Shown: positions 34,084 to 42,476 of the stretch, one piece after another
Layout of the letters: every line of letters begins with the position of its first letter
Numbering within the stretch: position 1 is the stretch's first letter
Source of the DNA: Gemmatimonadota bacterium
GTDB taxonomy: Bacteria; Gemmatimonadota; Gemmatimonadetes; Gemmatimonadales; GWC2-71-9
DNA: 64,000 bases
Assembly: GCA_003169895.1 (NCBI GenBank)
Contig: PNAE01000007.1
Coordinates: forward strand, 399,603-463,602
Direction: 5' to 3'
The notes under the pieces: generated by a model
Told to the model about the DNA's origin: nothing
What the model saw: only the letters and a program-made list of their open reading frames with translations
Database searches by the model: none
Position numbers and translations under genes: made by a program

Positions 34084-34668
34084 ATGGAAAGCGTGGACAC
34101 TTCAGGGAGTGCATTCGTCGCGTTCTGGCCGCTGATGGCGGAGCAAGGCGAGCTGAACAAGAACACCGCAGGATCGTTCCGGGCCGCCGCAAAAGCGGTC
34201 CTGGAAGTCGACTCAGGTTGGGAGCAGATCGACGTGCGGACGCTGGACGTCGAGCGGCTGTTGCACCGCTTCGCGAACAAAGCAGCGACGCAGATGAAAA
34301 GCGAGAGCATCAGGACATATCAGAATCGCTTCCGGCAGGCGCTCGAATCCTTTCTCAAATTCGCTGACAATCCGGCGACATGGCGGTCACCCGCGCAAAG
34401 TGGGGGCCCAAAGCCTGACGCCAGCCGCGGCACCAAGAAGGGCGCGGCCAAAAGGGCGACACCGAACGCGAGCGAGACTGAGCGAGACAGCACAGTGTCC
34501 ACGGCATTCCCCGTCGCCAGTGGCCCGGGGATGATCGAGTATCCGTTCGCCCTGCGCGGCGGCTCGATGATCGTGCGGATGAAGCTGCCGGTGGACCTGA
34601 CAGGCGAGGAGGTTGATCGGTTGTATGGCTTCCTCAAGGCCGTGGCGGTGGCGGGCCCGATGACGTAG
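34084..34668 (+). CDS. small protein with integrase-like N-terminal helices, unknown function
   Basis: 194 residues from ATG 34084, supported by GGAGG six bases upstream; a longer frame from 34042 lacks a site. The first ~90 residues (ELNKNTAGSFRAAAKAVLEVD...SIRTYQNRFRQALESFLKF) resemble the SAM-like core-binding helices of tyrosine recombinases but no catalytic domain follows. A Lys/Ser/Thr-rich linker (~95-140) leads to a C-terminal YPFALRGGSMIVRMKLPVDLTGEEVDRLYGFLKA segment typical of small DNA-associated proteins of mobile regions. Possible role: DNA-binding regulator or accessory of the island. The upstream repeats and inverted copy point to self-regulation or recombination. Confidence 0.55.
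   Translation: MESVDTSGSAFVAFWPLMAEQGELNKNTAGSFRAAAKAVLEVDSGWEQIDVRTLDVERLLHRFANKAATQMKSESIRTYQNRFRQALESFLKFADNPATWRSPAQSGGPKPDASRGTKKGAAKRATPNASETERDSTVSTAFPVASGPGMIEYPFALRGGSMIVRMKLPVDLTGEEVDRLYGFLKAVAVAGPMT
34100..34123 (+). repeat. right arm of inverted repeat
   Basis: Perfect inverted match of 24 bp to 33789-33812. It falls within codons for SGSAFVAF of the gene starting at 34084. Confidence 0.85.
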
Positions 34669-34685
34669 TACCGGAGGCAAACGAA

Positions 34686-34715
34686 AACGGCGACCCCAAT
34701 TCGGGAATCGCCGTT
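34686..34715 (+). terminator. intrinsic-like terminator
   Basis: AACGGCGA (34686-34693) pairs with TCGCCGTT (34708-34715), with CCC/GGG inside. ATTCGCAAATC follows. It lies 17 bp after the stop of the preceding gene. Confidence 0.6.
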
Positions 34716-34857
34716 ATTCGCAAATCAATAAACCAGACGGGTGGTGCCAGGCAATCCAGTCGTTGATCCCGCTCCAACGGGACGGCGGCAACCAGCCTGG
34801 TTACCACCTGCTCTCATTCTATACCAGCACCGTCGGCGGCGCCACGCCCAGCGAGAG

Positions 34858-35091
34858 CTAAAGATCATCAACAGACATCCCCACAACCTCACCGTCGATC
34901 ACTCGCCGACCAAGCTCGACGCATCCCTTTATCGCTTCCTCCTCACTCGGCCACGAGTTCTTCGCCGTCACCAGCTTAAAGCTGCCGCCCCGTTGAATGT
35001 GGACGGTCGTGCTCCATGATTCATCGTCGCGGTGCTGGCGCGGCTTGGGGTGAATCACGAAGCCCTTGTAAGGAACCTCAGAGTCGTCCAT
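34858..35091 (-). CDS. 77-residue conserved small protein
   Basis: Start ATG 35091 with GGAGG four to five bases upstream; the frame extends upstream without coding character. The protein reads MDDSEVPYKGFVIHPKPRQH...WSTTVHIQRGG...SWPSEEEAIKGCVELGRRVIDGEVVGMSVDDL. It has two-layer alpha/beta character: a beta hairpin followed by a helix. I know proteins of this pattern (YxGFxIxPxP...TxxxIxR...EEAxxxCxxxGRxxIDG) as widespread short, uncharacterised proteins. Cytoplasmic, no membrane segment. It lies on the border of the accessory island. Confidence 0.6.
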   Translation of the reverse strand: MDDSEVPYKGFVIHPKPRQHRDDESWSTTVHIQRGGSFKLVTAKNSWPSEEEAIKGCVELGRRVIDGEVVGMSVDDL

Positions 35092-35152
35092 CAATCCTCC
35101 GGTCAGGTGCTTAGTTCGTTGATCGCTTCCGCACATGATTGTCCAGTTCAGC

Positions 35153-36061
35153 CTACTGCCACGCCTCCGGAAGCTCGGCAAGCTCGGCGAACAGGGTCAG
35201 GTAGGTGTCGTAGCGCGTTGGCGGCACGGTGCCACCTTCTACCAGTGCGCGCACGGCGCAGCCCGGTTCGGTTCGATGAGTGCAATCATCGAACTTGCAT
35301 TGACCGACTGCCGGCCGGAATTCCGGGAAGCACTCATCGAGATGCGCGCGATCGATGGCCCACATGCCAACCTCCGAGAAACCCGGCGTGTCAACGACAA
35401 ATCCGCCGATCGCCAGCGGTACCATGATCGCGGACACCGTCGTGTGGGTGCCGCGACGGAGCTTGGCGGAGACCGCGCCGATCAGGAGACCGAGTCCGGG
35501 CTCGAGCGCGTTCATCAACGATGACTTTCCCGCGCCACTCGGACCGGTGAACACCGACTCCTTCCCGCTGAGCGCGTCGCGCAGCGCTTCCAGGCCTTCC
35601 CCGCGGTTCGCGGCCGTGAGCAGGATGTGGTAGCCTGAGGCCGCGAGGTGGGCGATTACGCCGGTGGCGGGTGCCAAGTCGACCTTGTTGATCACGACGA
35701 GCGCGGGGATGTCATTCGCCTCGGCAACGACGAGGAGCCGGTCGAGCAATTGCGGGAGCGGTGTGGGCTCCGCGGCGGCGATGACGACGACGACCTGGTC
35801 GACGTTGGCCGCAACGGGGCGCGTCCCGCGGCCGCCGGGAACGCGGCGTTCGAGCAGCGAAGTGCGCGGCTCGACCGCTTCGATGCCGAGGACGTCTTCG
35901 GTCATCGTGGCCGGATCGAATCGCACCCGGTCGCCAGCCACGGCGCGGTCCCGTTGGCGCTTGGCCTTGCCGCGCAGGATGGCCTGCCGTTCGACCCCGT
36001 CGACCAGGACGCGGTAGGCGCCACCCTCGCGTGCCAGTACGACACCAATGAGCGCCGTCAC
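35153..36061 (-). CDS. rsgA: ribosome small subunit-dependent GTPase A
   Basis: 302 residues. An OB-fold N-terminus is followed by a circularly permuted GTPase domain: NKVD (G4), GPSGAGKSSLMNAL (G1), TTVS and DTPGFSE (G3). A C-terminal zinc-binding region has the expected Cys/His (CKFDDCTHRTEPGCAV). RsgA assists late 30S maturation. It overlaps the upstream small gene by ATGA (36058-36061) and is last in a three-gene operon with proline dehydrogenase. Confidence 0.95.
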   Translation of the reverse strand: MTALIGVVLAREGGAYRVLVDGVERQAILRGKAKRQRDRAVAGDRVRFDPATMTEDVLGIEAVEPRTSLLERRVPGGRGTRPVAANVDQVVVVIAAAEPTPLPQLLDRLLVVAEANDIPALVVINKVDLAPATGVIAHLAASGYHILLTAANRGEGLEALRDALSGKESVFTGPSGAGKSSLMNALEPGLGLLIGAVSAKLRRGTHTTVSAIMVPLAIGGFVVDTPGFSEVGMWAIDRAHLDECFPEFRPAVGQCKFDDCTHRTEPGCAVRALVEGGTVPPTRYDTYLTLFAELAELPEAWQ

Positions 36062-36375
36062 GCTTCATCCGCGCGGCCAGCGGCGATCAACTCGTCGAGC
36101 AGTGCCTTGACGTCGTAGAGCGACAGCGCGCCGAGGCGTTCGCGGGCGTCGTCTTCGGTGCGGCCCCAGACGAGATAATCGGATTCGTGGTGGCCGTCGG
36201 GCGCGTCGCCGGCGGCGGTCCAGCGTACGAAGAGGAGTGCCCCGCCGAACCGGCCGCGCGCATCGGGTTCGTCATCGATCCAGAGCGCCACGGAGTAGGG
36301 CAGGCCATCACTCCCGGTGAACGCTGCTGCACGTTCGTGCTTCAGCATGTAGCCACCAAGGGTGAATTCGGTCAC
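36058..36375 (-). CDS. 105-residue protein of unknown function
   Basis: GTG 36375 start overlaps the proline dehydrogenase stop as GTGA, and the gene ends in an ATGA overlap with rsgA. The longer frame upstream lies within proline dehydrogenase and is not used. The sequence (VTEFTLGGYMLKHERAAAFTGSDGLPYSVALWIDDEPDARGRFGGALLFVRW...) is a compact mixed alpha/beta domain. The conserved phrases SVALWIDD, GALLFVRW and YLVWGRTEDDARERLGALSLYDVKALLDELI may mark a family that I cannot name. It is cytoplasmic. Confidence 0.6.
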   Translation of the reverse strand: MTEFTLGGYMLKHERAAAFTGSDGLPYSVALWIDDEPDARGRFGGALLFVRWTAAGDAPDGHHESDYLVWGRTEDDARERLGALSLYDVKALLDELIAAGRADEA

Positions 36376-37304
36376 GCCCGGCGGAATCCTTCCTTGATCA
36401 CGTTGCCGAAGATGAAGACGATATTCGCCGGGCGTTCCGCCAGCCGGCGCATGAGGTAGGGATACCACTGCGTCCCGAACGGGATATAGACCCGCAGGCG
36501 ATAGCCTTCGCGGGCGAGCTGTTCCTGGAGATCCCGGCGGACGCCATACAGCATCTGGAACTCGAATCGGTCGCGTGGAATGGTGTGTTGCGCGGCAAAC
36601 TGCTTGGCGTGAGCGATGATGGCTTCATCGTGGGTGGCAATGCCGGGGTAGTTGCCGCTCTGCAGCAACCGCTCCATGAGAAGGACATAATGCGAATCGA
36701 CATCCTTCTTGTCGGGGAATGCGATCTCGGGCTTTTCGAGATAGGCGCCCTTGCAGAGTCGCACCCGCGCGCCAAGGCGTATCAGGCCGGCGATGTCGTC
36801 GGTGGAACGGCGGAGCGCGGCCTGGATCACCATGCCGGTGTGGGCGCCGTACTCGCCGACGAGCCGGTGCTCGAAGAAATCCAGCGTGCGCTGGGTGTAT
36901 GGTGAGCCCTCCATGTCCAGCCGGACGAACCCGTCGAACCCCTTGGCGAGGCCGAGAATCGCCCGGACGTTGCGCTCACACAAGTCGGGGTCGATGTCGA
37001 GCCCCATTTGAGTGAGCTTGACGGAGACGTTGACTTCGACGCCCGCGGCCTTCATGGCGTGCAGCATCGCGAGGTAGGTGTCGCGCGCCTGCTCGGCCTC
37101 GGCAGGACTGGCGACGCTCTCGCCCAGCATGTCGAGGGATGCCGTTATGCCCCGCGCCCGCAGCGCACTCGCAGCGGCAACAGCGTCCTCGATCGATTCG
37201 CCGGCGACAAAACGGGAAGCGAACTTCCTGGCCAGGCGGTTGCGCCGCGCAAAGTTGAAGATCGATTGGCGCGTCGAGAGCCAGAACAGAAACGATCGCA
37301 TCAT
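36372..37304 (-). CDS. putA: proline dehydrogenase
   Basis: 310 residues of the monofunctional PRODH barrel. The family phrases GVEVNVSVKLTQMGLDID, VRLDMEGSPYTQRTLDFF, GMVIQAALRRSTDD, VRLCKGAYLEKP and FGTQWYPYLMRRLAERPANI carry the FAD and proline-binding residues (for example the RR of LMRRLAERPAN). It oxidises proline to pyrroline-5-carboxylate and donates electrons to quinone. It lacks the aldehyde dehydrogenase domain of E. coli PutA, so P5C dehydrogenase must be encoded elsewhere. It is divergent from the APC permease across ~220 bp. Confidence 0.93.
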   Translation of the reverse strand: MMRSFLFWLSTRQSIFNFARRNRLARKFASRFVAGESIEDAVAAASALRARGITASLDMLGESVASPAEAEQARDTYLAMLHAMKAAGVEVNVSVKLTQMGLDIDPDLCERNVRAILGLAKGFDGFVRLDMEGSPYTQRTLDFFEHRLVGEYGAHTGMVIQAALRRSTDDIAGLIRLGARVRLCKGAYLEKPEIAFPDKKDVDSHYVLLMERLLQSGNYPGIATHDEAIIAHAKQFAAQHTIPRDRFEFQMLYGVRRDLQEQLAREGYRLRVYIPFGTQWYPYLMRRLAERPANIVFIFGNVIKEGFRRA

Positions 37305-37523
37305 CGTAGGTCAGATCCCGGAGAGTTGGGCGAGCGAACGGAAAACTAGTGCTTGCGCTCTGCGGGGGGAAACGCGATGCTCCGTGGCGAAGCTCGGCCG
37401 GTTGCGCCACCATTTGGCGGGCGGAGGCTACCTTATCGTTCCAGGCCCGTGCACCGCGGCCAGCCACTCCACCACGCGGATCGAGAGAAGACTCAAGATG
37501 GCTACCGCAGCGTGCCGCCGCGA

Positions 37524-38852
37524 ATGAGCGCATCGCCCAACCCGCCTGGATACGCACGGCGCCTGGGACTGTTCTCCGCCACGATGCTGGTAATCGGCGG
37601 CATCATCGGGTCCGGGATCTTCCGCAATCCGGCCGAGGTCGCGCGAATCGTGAACACCCCTGCGCTGACGAACGTGGCATGGGGGCTGGGTGCGGTGATC
37701 GCGCTGATCGGGGCGTTCGTGTTCGCCGAGCTGGGGCGGCGACGGCCGCTCGCGGGCGGCGGCTATGCCTACCTGCGCGAGGCGTTCGGGCCGCTGGCCG
37801 GGTTCATGTATGCGTGGGCGCTGCTGCTCGTGATGTCGACCGGTGCGATCGCAGCGGTCGCCATGACATTCGCCGGGTATGCCGCGTCGCTGATGGGGTG
37901 GCCGGAGTCGATCCAGCCGATCGTCGCCATTGGTTCGGTCGTCTTCCTCACTGTGCTCAACATCTTCGGCGTGCGGCCCGCGGCGTGGACACAGAATATC
38001 TTCACGGTCCTGAAGCTGGCGGCAATCGCGGCACTGATCGTGGCTGCCTTCGTCGCGCCGTCGGGCGCGCATGCCGAAGCCGCCACGACCGTGGCTCACG
38101 GCGGCCTCGTGCTTGCCATCGGTGCGGCGCTGGTGCCAGTCCTTTTTGCGTTCGGCGGCTGGCAGCAGACAAACTTTGTCGCCGAGGAGATCGTGAATCC
38201 GGAGCGAAACCTGCCGAGGGCGCTGATCATTGGTGTGGTCGTCGTGGTGGCGGCGTATCTGCTGGTCAACGTCGCGTACCTGCGGACCCTCGGTATGGCG
38301 GGCCTGGCGGCAAGCACTGCACCGGCGGCCGAAACGATGGCAGCCGTGGCGGGAGACGCCGGACGGCGGATCATCGCCGCCGGGATCGTCGCCTCCACCT
38401 TCGGCTTCCTCAACGTCGTGATCCTGGTGACACCTCGGGTGTATCAGGCGATGGCGCGCGACGGATTGTTTTTCGCGTCGTTCGCAAAGCTCCATTCGCG
38501 GTGGCGCACGCCCATTGCTGCGATCCTGCTGCAGGGGGCCTGGGCGACCGTACTGCTGTTCTCGAAGAAATATGGCGAGCTGCTCGACTACGTGGTGTTC
38601 GGTGACTGGATCTTTTTCGGCTTGACGGCAGCGGCGCTCTTCATGCTCCGAAAGCGTGACGGTGACCGTCCGATCCCGTTCAAGGTCCCACTGCACCCCG
38701 TGACGACGTGCGTCTTCATTCTCGCGGCAGCCTATGTCGTAATCGGCTCGATCTGGGCACATCCCGGCAACGCAGTTCGCGGCACCGGGCTACTATTGCT
38801 CGGCGTGCCGATCTTCCTTTTCTGGCGACACAACAGCGTCACTCGGGGCTGA
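37524..38852 (+). CDS. APC-family amino-acid permease
   Basis: 442 residues from ATG 37524; the frame continues upstream over the divergent region but only this start opens with the family pattern (GLFSATMLVIGGIIGSGIF). About 12 hydrophobic segments are visible, with conserved GSGIF in helix 1 and FAFGGWQQTNFVAEEI-type helix 6 region (LFAFGGWQQTNFVAEEIVNPERN). It imports amino acids by proton symport. The tryptophanase gene begins immediately at its stop, so tryptophan or another aromatic amino acid is a plausible cargo. Confidence 0.85.
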   Translation: MSASPNPPGYARRLGLFSATMLVIGGIIGSGIFRNPAEVARIVNTPALTNVAWGLGAVIALIGAFVFAELGRRRPLAGGGYAYLREAFGPLAGFMYAWALLLVMSTGAIAAVAMTFAGYAASLMGWPESIQPIVAIGSVVFLTVLNIFGVRPAAWTQNIFTVLKLAAIAALIVAAFVAPSGAHAEAATTVAHGGLVLAIGAALVPVLFAFGGWQQTNFVAEEIVNPERNLPRALIIGVVVVVAAYLLVNVAYLRTLGMAGLAASTAPAAETMAAVAGDAGRRIIAAGIVASTFGFLNVVILVTPRVYQAMARDGLFFASFAKLHSRWRTPIAAILLQGAWATVLLFSKKYGELLDYVVFGDWIFFGLTAAALFMLRKRDGDRPIPFKVPLHPVTTCVFILAAAYVVIGSIWAHPGNAVRGTGLLLLGVPIFLFWRHNSVTRG

Positions 38853-40250
38853 ATGTTCACACCGCGAACGATCATCGAGCCTTTCCGGATCAAGAGTGTC
38901 GAACCAATCCGGCAAACCACGCTTGCCGAACGGTCCGACGCGCTCAAGGCAGCGCACTACAACCTGTTCCTGGTCCGCGCGCGTGACGTACTGATCGACC
39001 TGCTGACCGACTCGGGTACCGGCGCGATGTCGTCGCGCCAGTGGGCCGGGATGATGCGGGGGGACGAATCGTACGCCGGCGCCGACTCGTTCTACCGGTT
39101 CGAAGCCGCGGTTCAGAAGATCACCCGGCTCAAGCATGTGATGCCGACGCACCAGGGGCGCGCCGCCGAGCGGATCCTGTTCACCGCGATGGTCAACCCC
39201 GGCGACGTGGTGCCAAACAACACGCACTTCGACACCACTCGTGCAAACATCGAAGCGCGTGGAGCGACGGCGTTGGACATTCCGATCGCCGCAGGACTCA
39301 ATCCCGGACAGGACCATCCGTTCAAGGGCAACATGGATCTCGAGGCGCTCGAACAAGTGCTGACATCCGAGGCCGGACGGGTCCCCCTGGTGATGATGAC
39401 CGTTACGAACAACTCGGGAGGCGGCCAACCGGTGTCGCTGGACAACCTGCGTGGCGCCAGCGCGATCTGCCGGTTGCACCAGGTGCCCCTATTCCTCGAT
39501 GCTTGCCGGTTCGCCGAAAACTCCTGGTTCATCAAGCAGCGCGAGCCGGGCTACGAGCACCAGCGCCCGATCGAGATCGCCCAGGCCATGTTCGCCGAGG
39601 TGGATGGCGCGACGATGAGTGCCAAGAAGGACGGCATGGCGAACATCGGCGGGTTTCTCGCGATGAACGACGATGCCCTGGCGCGCCGGTGCCGTGACAA
39701 CCTGATCCTCACCGAAGGGTTTGTGACATACGGCGGACTCGCTGGGTATGACCTGGAGGCGATCGCCATCGGCCTCGAGGAGGCGCTCGACGAAGACTAC
39801 TTGCGGTACCGGATTCGTTCGGTAGCATACTTGGCGGATCGTCTGGCGACAGCGGGGGTTCCGATGGTGACCCCGCCGGGTGGCCATGCGCTGTACATCA
39901 ACGCCCGGCAAATGCTGCCGCAGATCCCCCAGACCGAGTATCCGGCGTGGGCACTCTCCTGCGCCCTGTACCTGGTGGGTGGCGTGCGTTCGGCAGAGAT
40001 CGGAACGATGATGTTCGGGCGGCAGCCCGATGGCACTGAGAAGCCTGCGGCGATGGAACTGGTGCGTCTGGCTTTTCCGCGGCGCGTGTATACGCAAAGC
40101 CACGTGGATTATCTCGCGGAAGTGCTGCTCTATGTATACGAGCGCCGTGATACGATTCGCGGCATGAGGATCGTCGAGCAGCCGCCGACGTTGCGACACT
40201 TCACGGCGAAGCTGGCGCCCGCGCATGGCGAGGTGATCCCGACCGGGTAG
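38853..40250 (+). CDS. tnaA: tryptophanase
   Basis: 465-residue beta-eliminating lyase. The ATG directly follows the permease stop. The pyridoxal-phosphate lysine is in ATMSAKKDGMANIGG. Tryptophanase and tyrosine phenol-lyase are close paralogues: where Citrobacter tyrosine phenol-lyase has GVRSMERG, with the Arg that holds the phenol, this protein has GVRSAEIG as in tryptophanases (E. coli GIRAVEIG). That supports tryptophan to indole, pyruvate and ammonia. No tnaC-like leader peptide with a diagnostic Trp was seen upstream of the permease. With the permease it forms a tnaA-permease operon of unusual order. Confidence 0.87.
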   Translation: MFTPRTIIEPFRIKSVEPIRQTTLAERSDALKAAHYNLFLVRARDVLIDLLTDSGTGAMSSRQWAGMMRGDESYAGADSFYRFEAAVQKITRLKHVMPTHQGRAAERILFTAMVNPGDVVPNNTHFDTTRANIEARGATALDIPIAAGLNPGQDHPFKGNMDLEALEQVLTSEAGRVPLVMMTVTNNSGGGQPVSLDNLRGASAICRLHQVPLFLDACRFAENSWFIKQREPGYEHQRPIEIAQAMFAEVDGATMSAKKDGMANIGGFLAMNDDALARRCRDNLILTEGFVTYGGLAGYDLEAIAIGLEEALDEDYLRYRIRSVAYLADRLATAGVPMVTPPGGHALYINARQMLPQIPQTEYPAWALSCALYLVGGVRSAEIGTMMFGRQPDGTEKPAAMELVRLAFPRRVYTQSHVDYLAEVLLYVYERRDTIRGMRIVEQPPTLRHFTAKLAPAHGEVIPTG

Positions 40251-40356
40251 CTCGAGCGGTGCAAGCCCACGCGAGCCGGGTATGATCGCGCAATGGGCCA
40301 CAGTGGGGTCGCCGAGGAAGCGTCGAGGCGGAACGGACACTATGGACGGAGGAGTC

Positions 40357-42207
40357 ATGCGATCAGTACTGGTTGCGACGTTCACGATCGGCGCATTCGG
40401 GGGGGCGGTGTCCGCGCAGACCACCGCTCCAGCTGGGACATACAGCTACGCCAAACTCATCGACACCCTGGTGCCGATGCGCGACGGCGTGCGATTGCAC
40501 ACCACAGTGTGGCTGCCGCAGGGATACGGCGGGGCGCTGGCGATCGTGCTCAAGCGCACACCGTACGGGATCGACGGTGCCGGCGCGAACTTCACCTCTC
40601 CGGCCTCATCGCTTCGGGAGCTGGCGAGTGATGGTTATGCGTTTGCATTCCAGGATATTCGCGGCAAGTACAAGAGCGAAGGAGCGTTCGTGATGCAGCG
40701 GCCTCCGCGAGACCGCCGCGACCCCAAGGCGATCGACGAGGGAACCGACGCGTGGGACACGATGGAGTGGTTGACGCGGCGCGTGCCCAACAACAACGGC
40801 CGAGTCGGCATGCTTGGCGTGTCATATGACGGATGGTTGGTGGTACAAGCGTTGATGGACCCGCATCCGGCGTTCAAGGCCGCTTCGCCGCAGGCTTCCC
40901 CGGCCGATATGTGGATGGGTGACGACTTCCATCACCAGGGCGCGTTCCGGCTTTCGTACGGGTTCGAGTATGCCTATGAGATGGAACACGCCCAGGGCTT
41001 CGACACCGGATTTCCCTTCGATCGCGCCGACACGTACAGTTGGTACCTCTCCCTCGGCCCGCTGTCCCGGGTGAAGGACGAGGTGTTCAACGGACGCATC
41101 CCCACATGGAACGACTACGTCGCGCACCCTGATTATGACGAATTCTGGAAGAAGCAGGCGGCGGTGCCGTACCTCGATCATCCGGTAACCGTGCCGACGC
41201 TCAACGTGGCCGGGTGGTGGGACCAGGAGGACTTCTACGGCCCGGTCACCATCTACCGCGAGATGGAGAAGCACGACACCAACAACCTGAACTTCCTGGT
41301 GGTCGGCCCGTGGAATCATGGCGGCTGGGGTGGCACGGGGAAGAGTCTGGGCGCCGTCGATTTCAGCTCGAATACAGCAGACTGGTATCGCGCCGAGGTC
41401 CAGCGGCCGTTCTTCGCCTGCTACCTCAAAGGCGCGGTGAATGGGTGCCGGCCGGCAGAAGCGACATTGTTTCGCGGCGGCGAGAACCAGTGGGTAACGA
41501 GCGCGAGCTTCCCACGTCGTGACGGCGTGGTGGCGACGCCGATCTATCCAGCTACGAACGGCGCACTTTCGTTCACTCGACCGGGCGCGTCAGCCGGGGC
41601 TGACTCGTTCGTCTCCGACCCGGCGAACCCGGTACCATACCGCAAGCGTCCGATCCAGCCGACCTATGGGCCCGGCTCCCAATGGCGGACCTGGTTGGTG
41701 GAGGATCAGCGGTTCGTCGAACACCGCCCGGACGTGCTGAGTTGGCAGACTGGTCCGCTCGACAAGGCGGTGACCATCAGCGGCGAGATCAGCGCGACGC
41801 TGTTCGCCTCGACCACCGGCAGCGATGCCGACTGGATCGTCAAGCTGATCGACGTCTATCCCGATTCGCTCGGACCGACAATGGGCGGCTTTGAGCTCAT
41901 GGTGGCGAACGACGTCCTCCGCGGCCGGTACATCAATTCGTTCTCGAAACCGCGTGCGCTGGTACCGGGGAAGGTGGAAAAGTTTGCCGTCGACTTGCAT
42001 ACCCAGGAGTACACTTTCCAGCGGGGCCACCGGATCATGGTACAGGTGCAGAGCACGTGGTTCCCGATCATCGACCGGAATCCACAGCGGTTCGTGGCGA
42101 ACATCTTCGCGGCCACAGCCGCCGATTTCCAGAAGGCGACACATGTGATCCAGCGATCGGCGCAGTATCCGACGCACTTGACGCTGCCGGTGTTGGCGGG
42201 GCCGTGA
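40357..42207 (+). CDS. secreted CocE/NonD-type X-Pro dipeptidyl-peptidase-like hydrolase
   Basis: 616 residues from ATG 40357 with GGAGGA four to nine bases upstream. A signal peptide (RSVLVATFTIGAFGGAVSAQ) leads to an alpha/beta-hydrolase core with the nucleophile elbow GVSYDGW, then a C-terminal beta-sandwich typical of PepX_C (SGEISATLFASTTGSDADWIVKLIDV). This is the family of cocaine esterase, glutaryl-7-ACA acylase and alpha-amino-acid ester hydrolases. It acts on ester or amide bonds outside the cytoplasm; the exact substrate is unknown. It follows the tryptophanase gene at ~100 bp. Confidence 0.85.
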   Translation: MRSVLVATFTIGAFGGAVSAQTTAPAGTYSYAKLIDTLVPMRDGVRLHTTVWLPQGYGGALAIVLKRTPYGIDGAGANFTSPASSLRELASDGYAFAFQDIRGKYKSEGAFVMQRPPRDRRDPKAIDEGTDAWDTMEWLTRRVPNNNGRVGMLGVSYDGWLVVQALMDPHPAFKAASPQASPADMWMGDDFHHQGAFRLSYGFEYAYEMEHAQGFDTGFPFDRADTYSWYLSLGPLSRVKDEVFNGRIPTWNDYVAHPDYDEFWKKQAAVPYLDHPVTVPTLNVAGWWDQEDFYGPVTIYREMEKHDTNNLNFLVVGPWNHGGWGGTGKSLGAVDFSSNTADWYRAEVQRPFFACYLKGAVNGCRPAEATLFRGGENQWVTSASFPRRDGVVATPIYPATNGALSFTRPGASAGADSFVSDPANPVPYRKRPIQPTYGPGSQWRTWLVEDQRFVEHRPDVLSWQTGPLDKAVTISGEISATLFASTTGSDADWIVKLIDVYPDSLGPTMGGFELMVANDVLRGRYINSFSKPRALVPGKVEKFAVDLHTQEYTFQRGHRIMVQVQSTWFPIIDRNPQRFVANIFAATAADFQKATHVIQRSAQYPTHLTLPVLAGP

Positions 42208-42228
42208 GACACGAGCCGAAACGGCAGC

Positions 42229-42324
42229 CATGAGCCGTAACAGCGGCCATGCGTCATGAGCTCCCAACAGTACGCTCGGCGATGAACCCCGGAGTTCTGG
42301 TCGAGTCTGCTTTACGGGCTCATG
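42229..42324. repeat. inverted repeat with GAGCCAT heptamers
   Basis: CATGAGCCGTAA (42229-42240) faces TTACGGGCTCATG (42312-42324). On the complementary strand the right arm reads GAGCCATGAGCCATGAGCCC, a tandem 7-mer. It lies in the 270-bp gap between the CocE-type hydrolase and the ankyrin protein gene. Confidence 0.6.
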
Positions 42325-42476
42325 GCTCATGGCTCTTGGCCTACCGCCTGGGTCCAAGGACTAGCGAAAACGCCCGGGCTTCGCCTGATTTGTGACAGCC
42401 GCGCCCCCTCGATTGCGATCGAGGCGCCCGTCGACCGGGCTGGTCATGACGTGCGGCTCCCTTTTATCCGGCTCGA

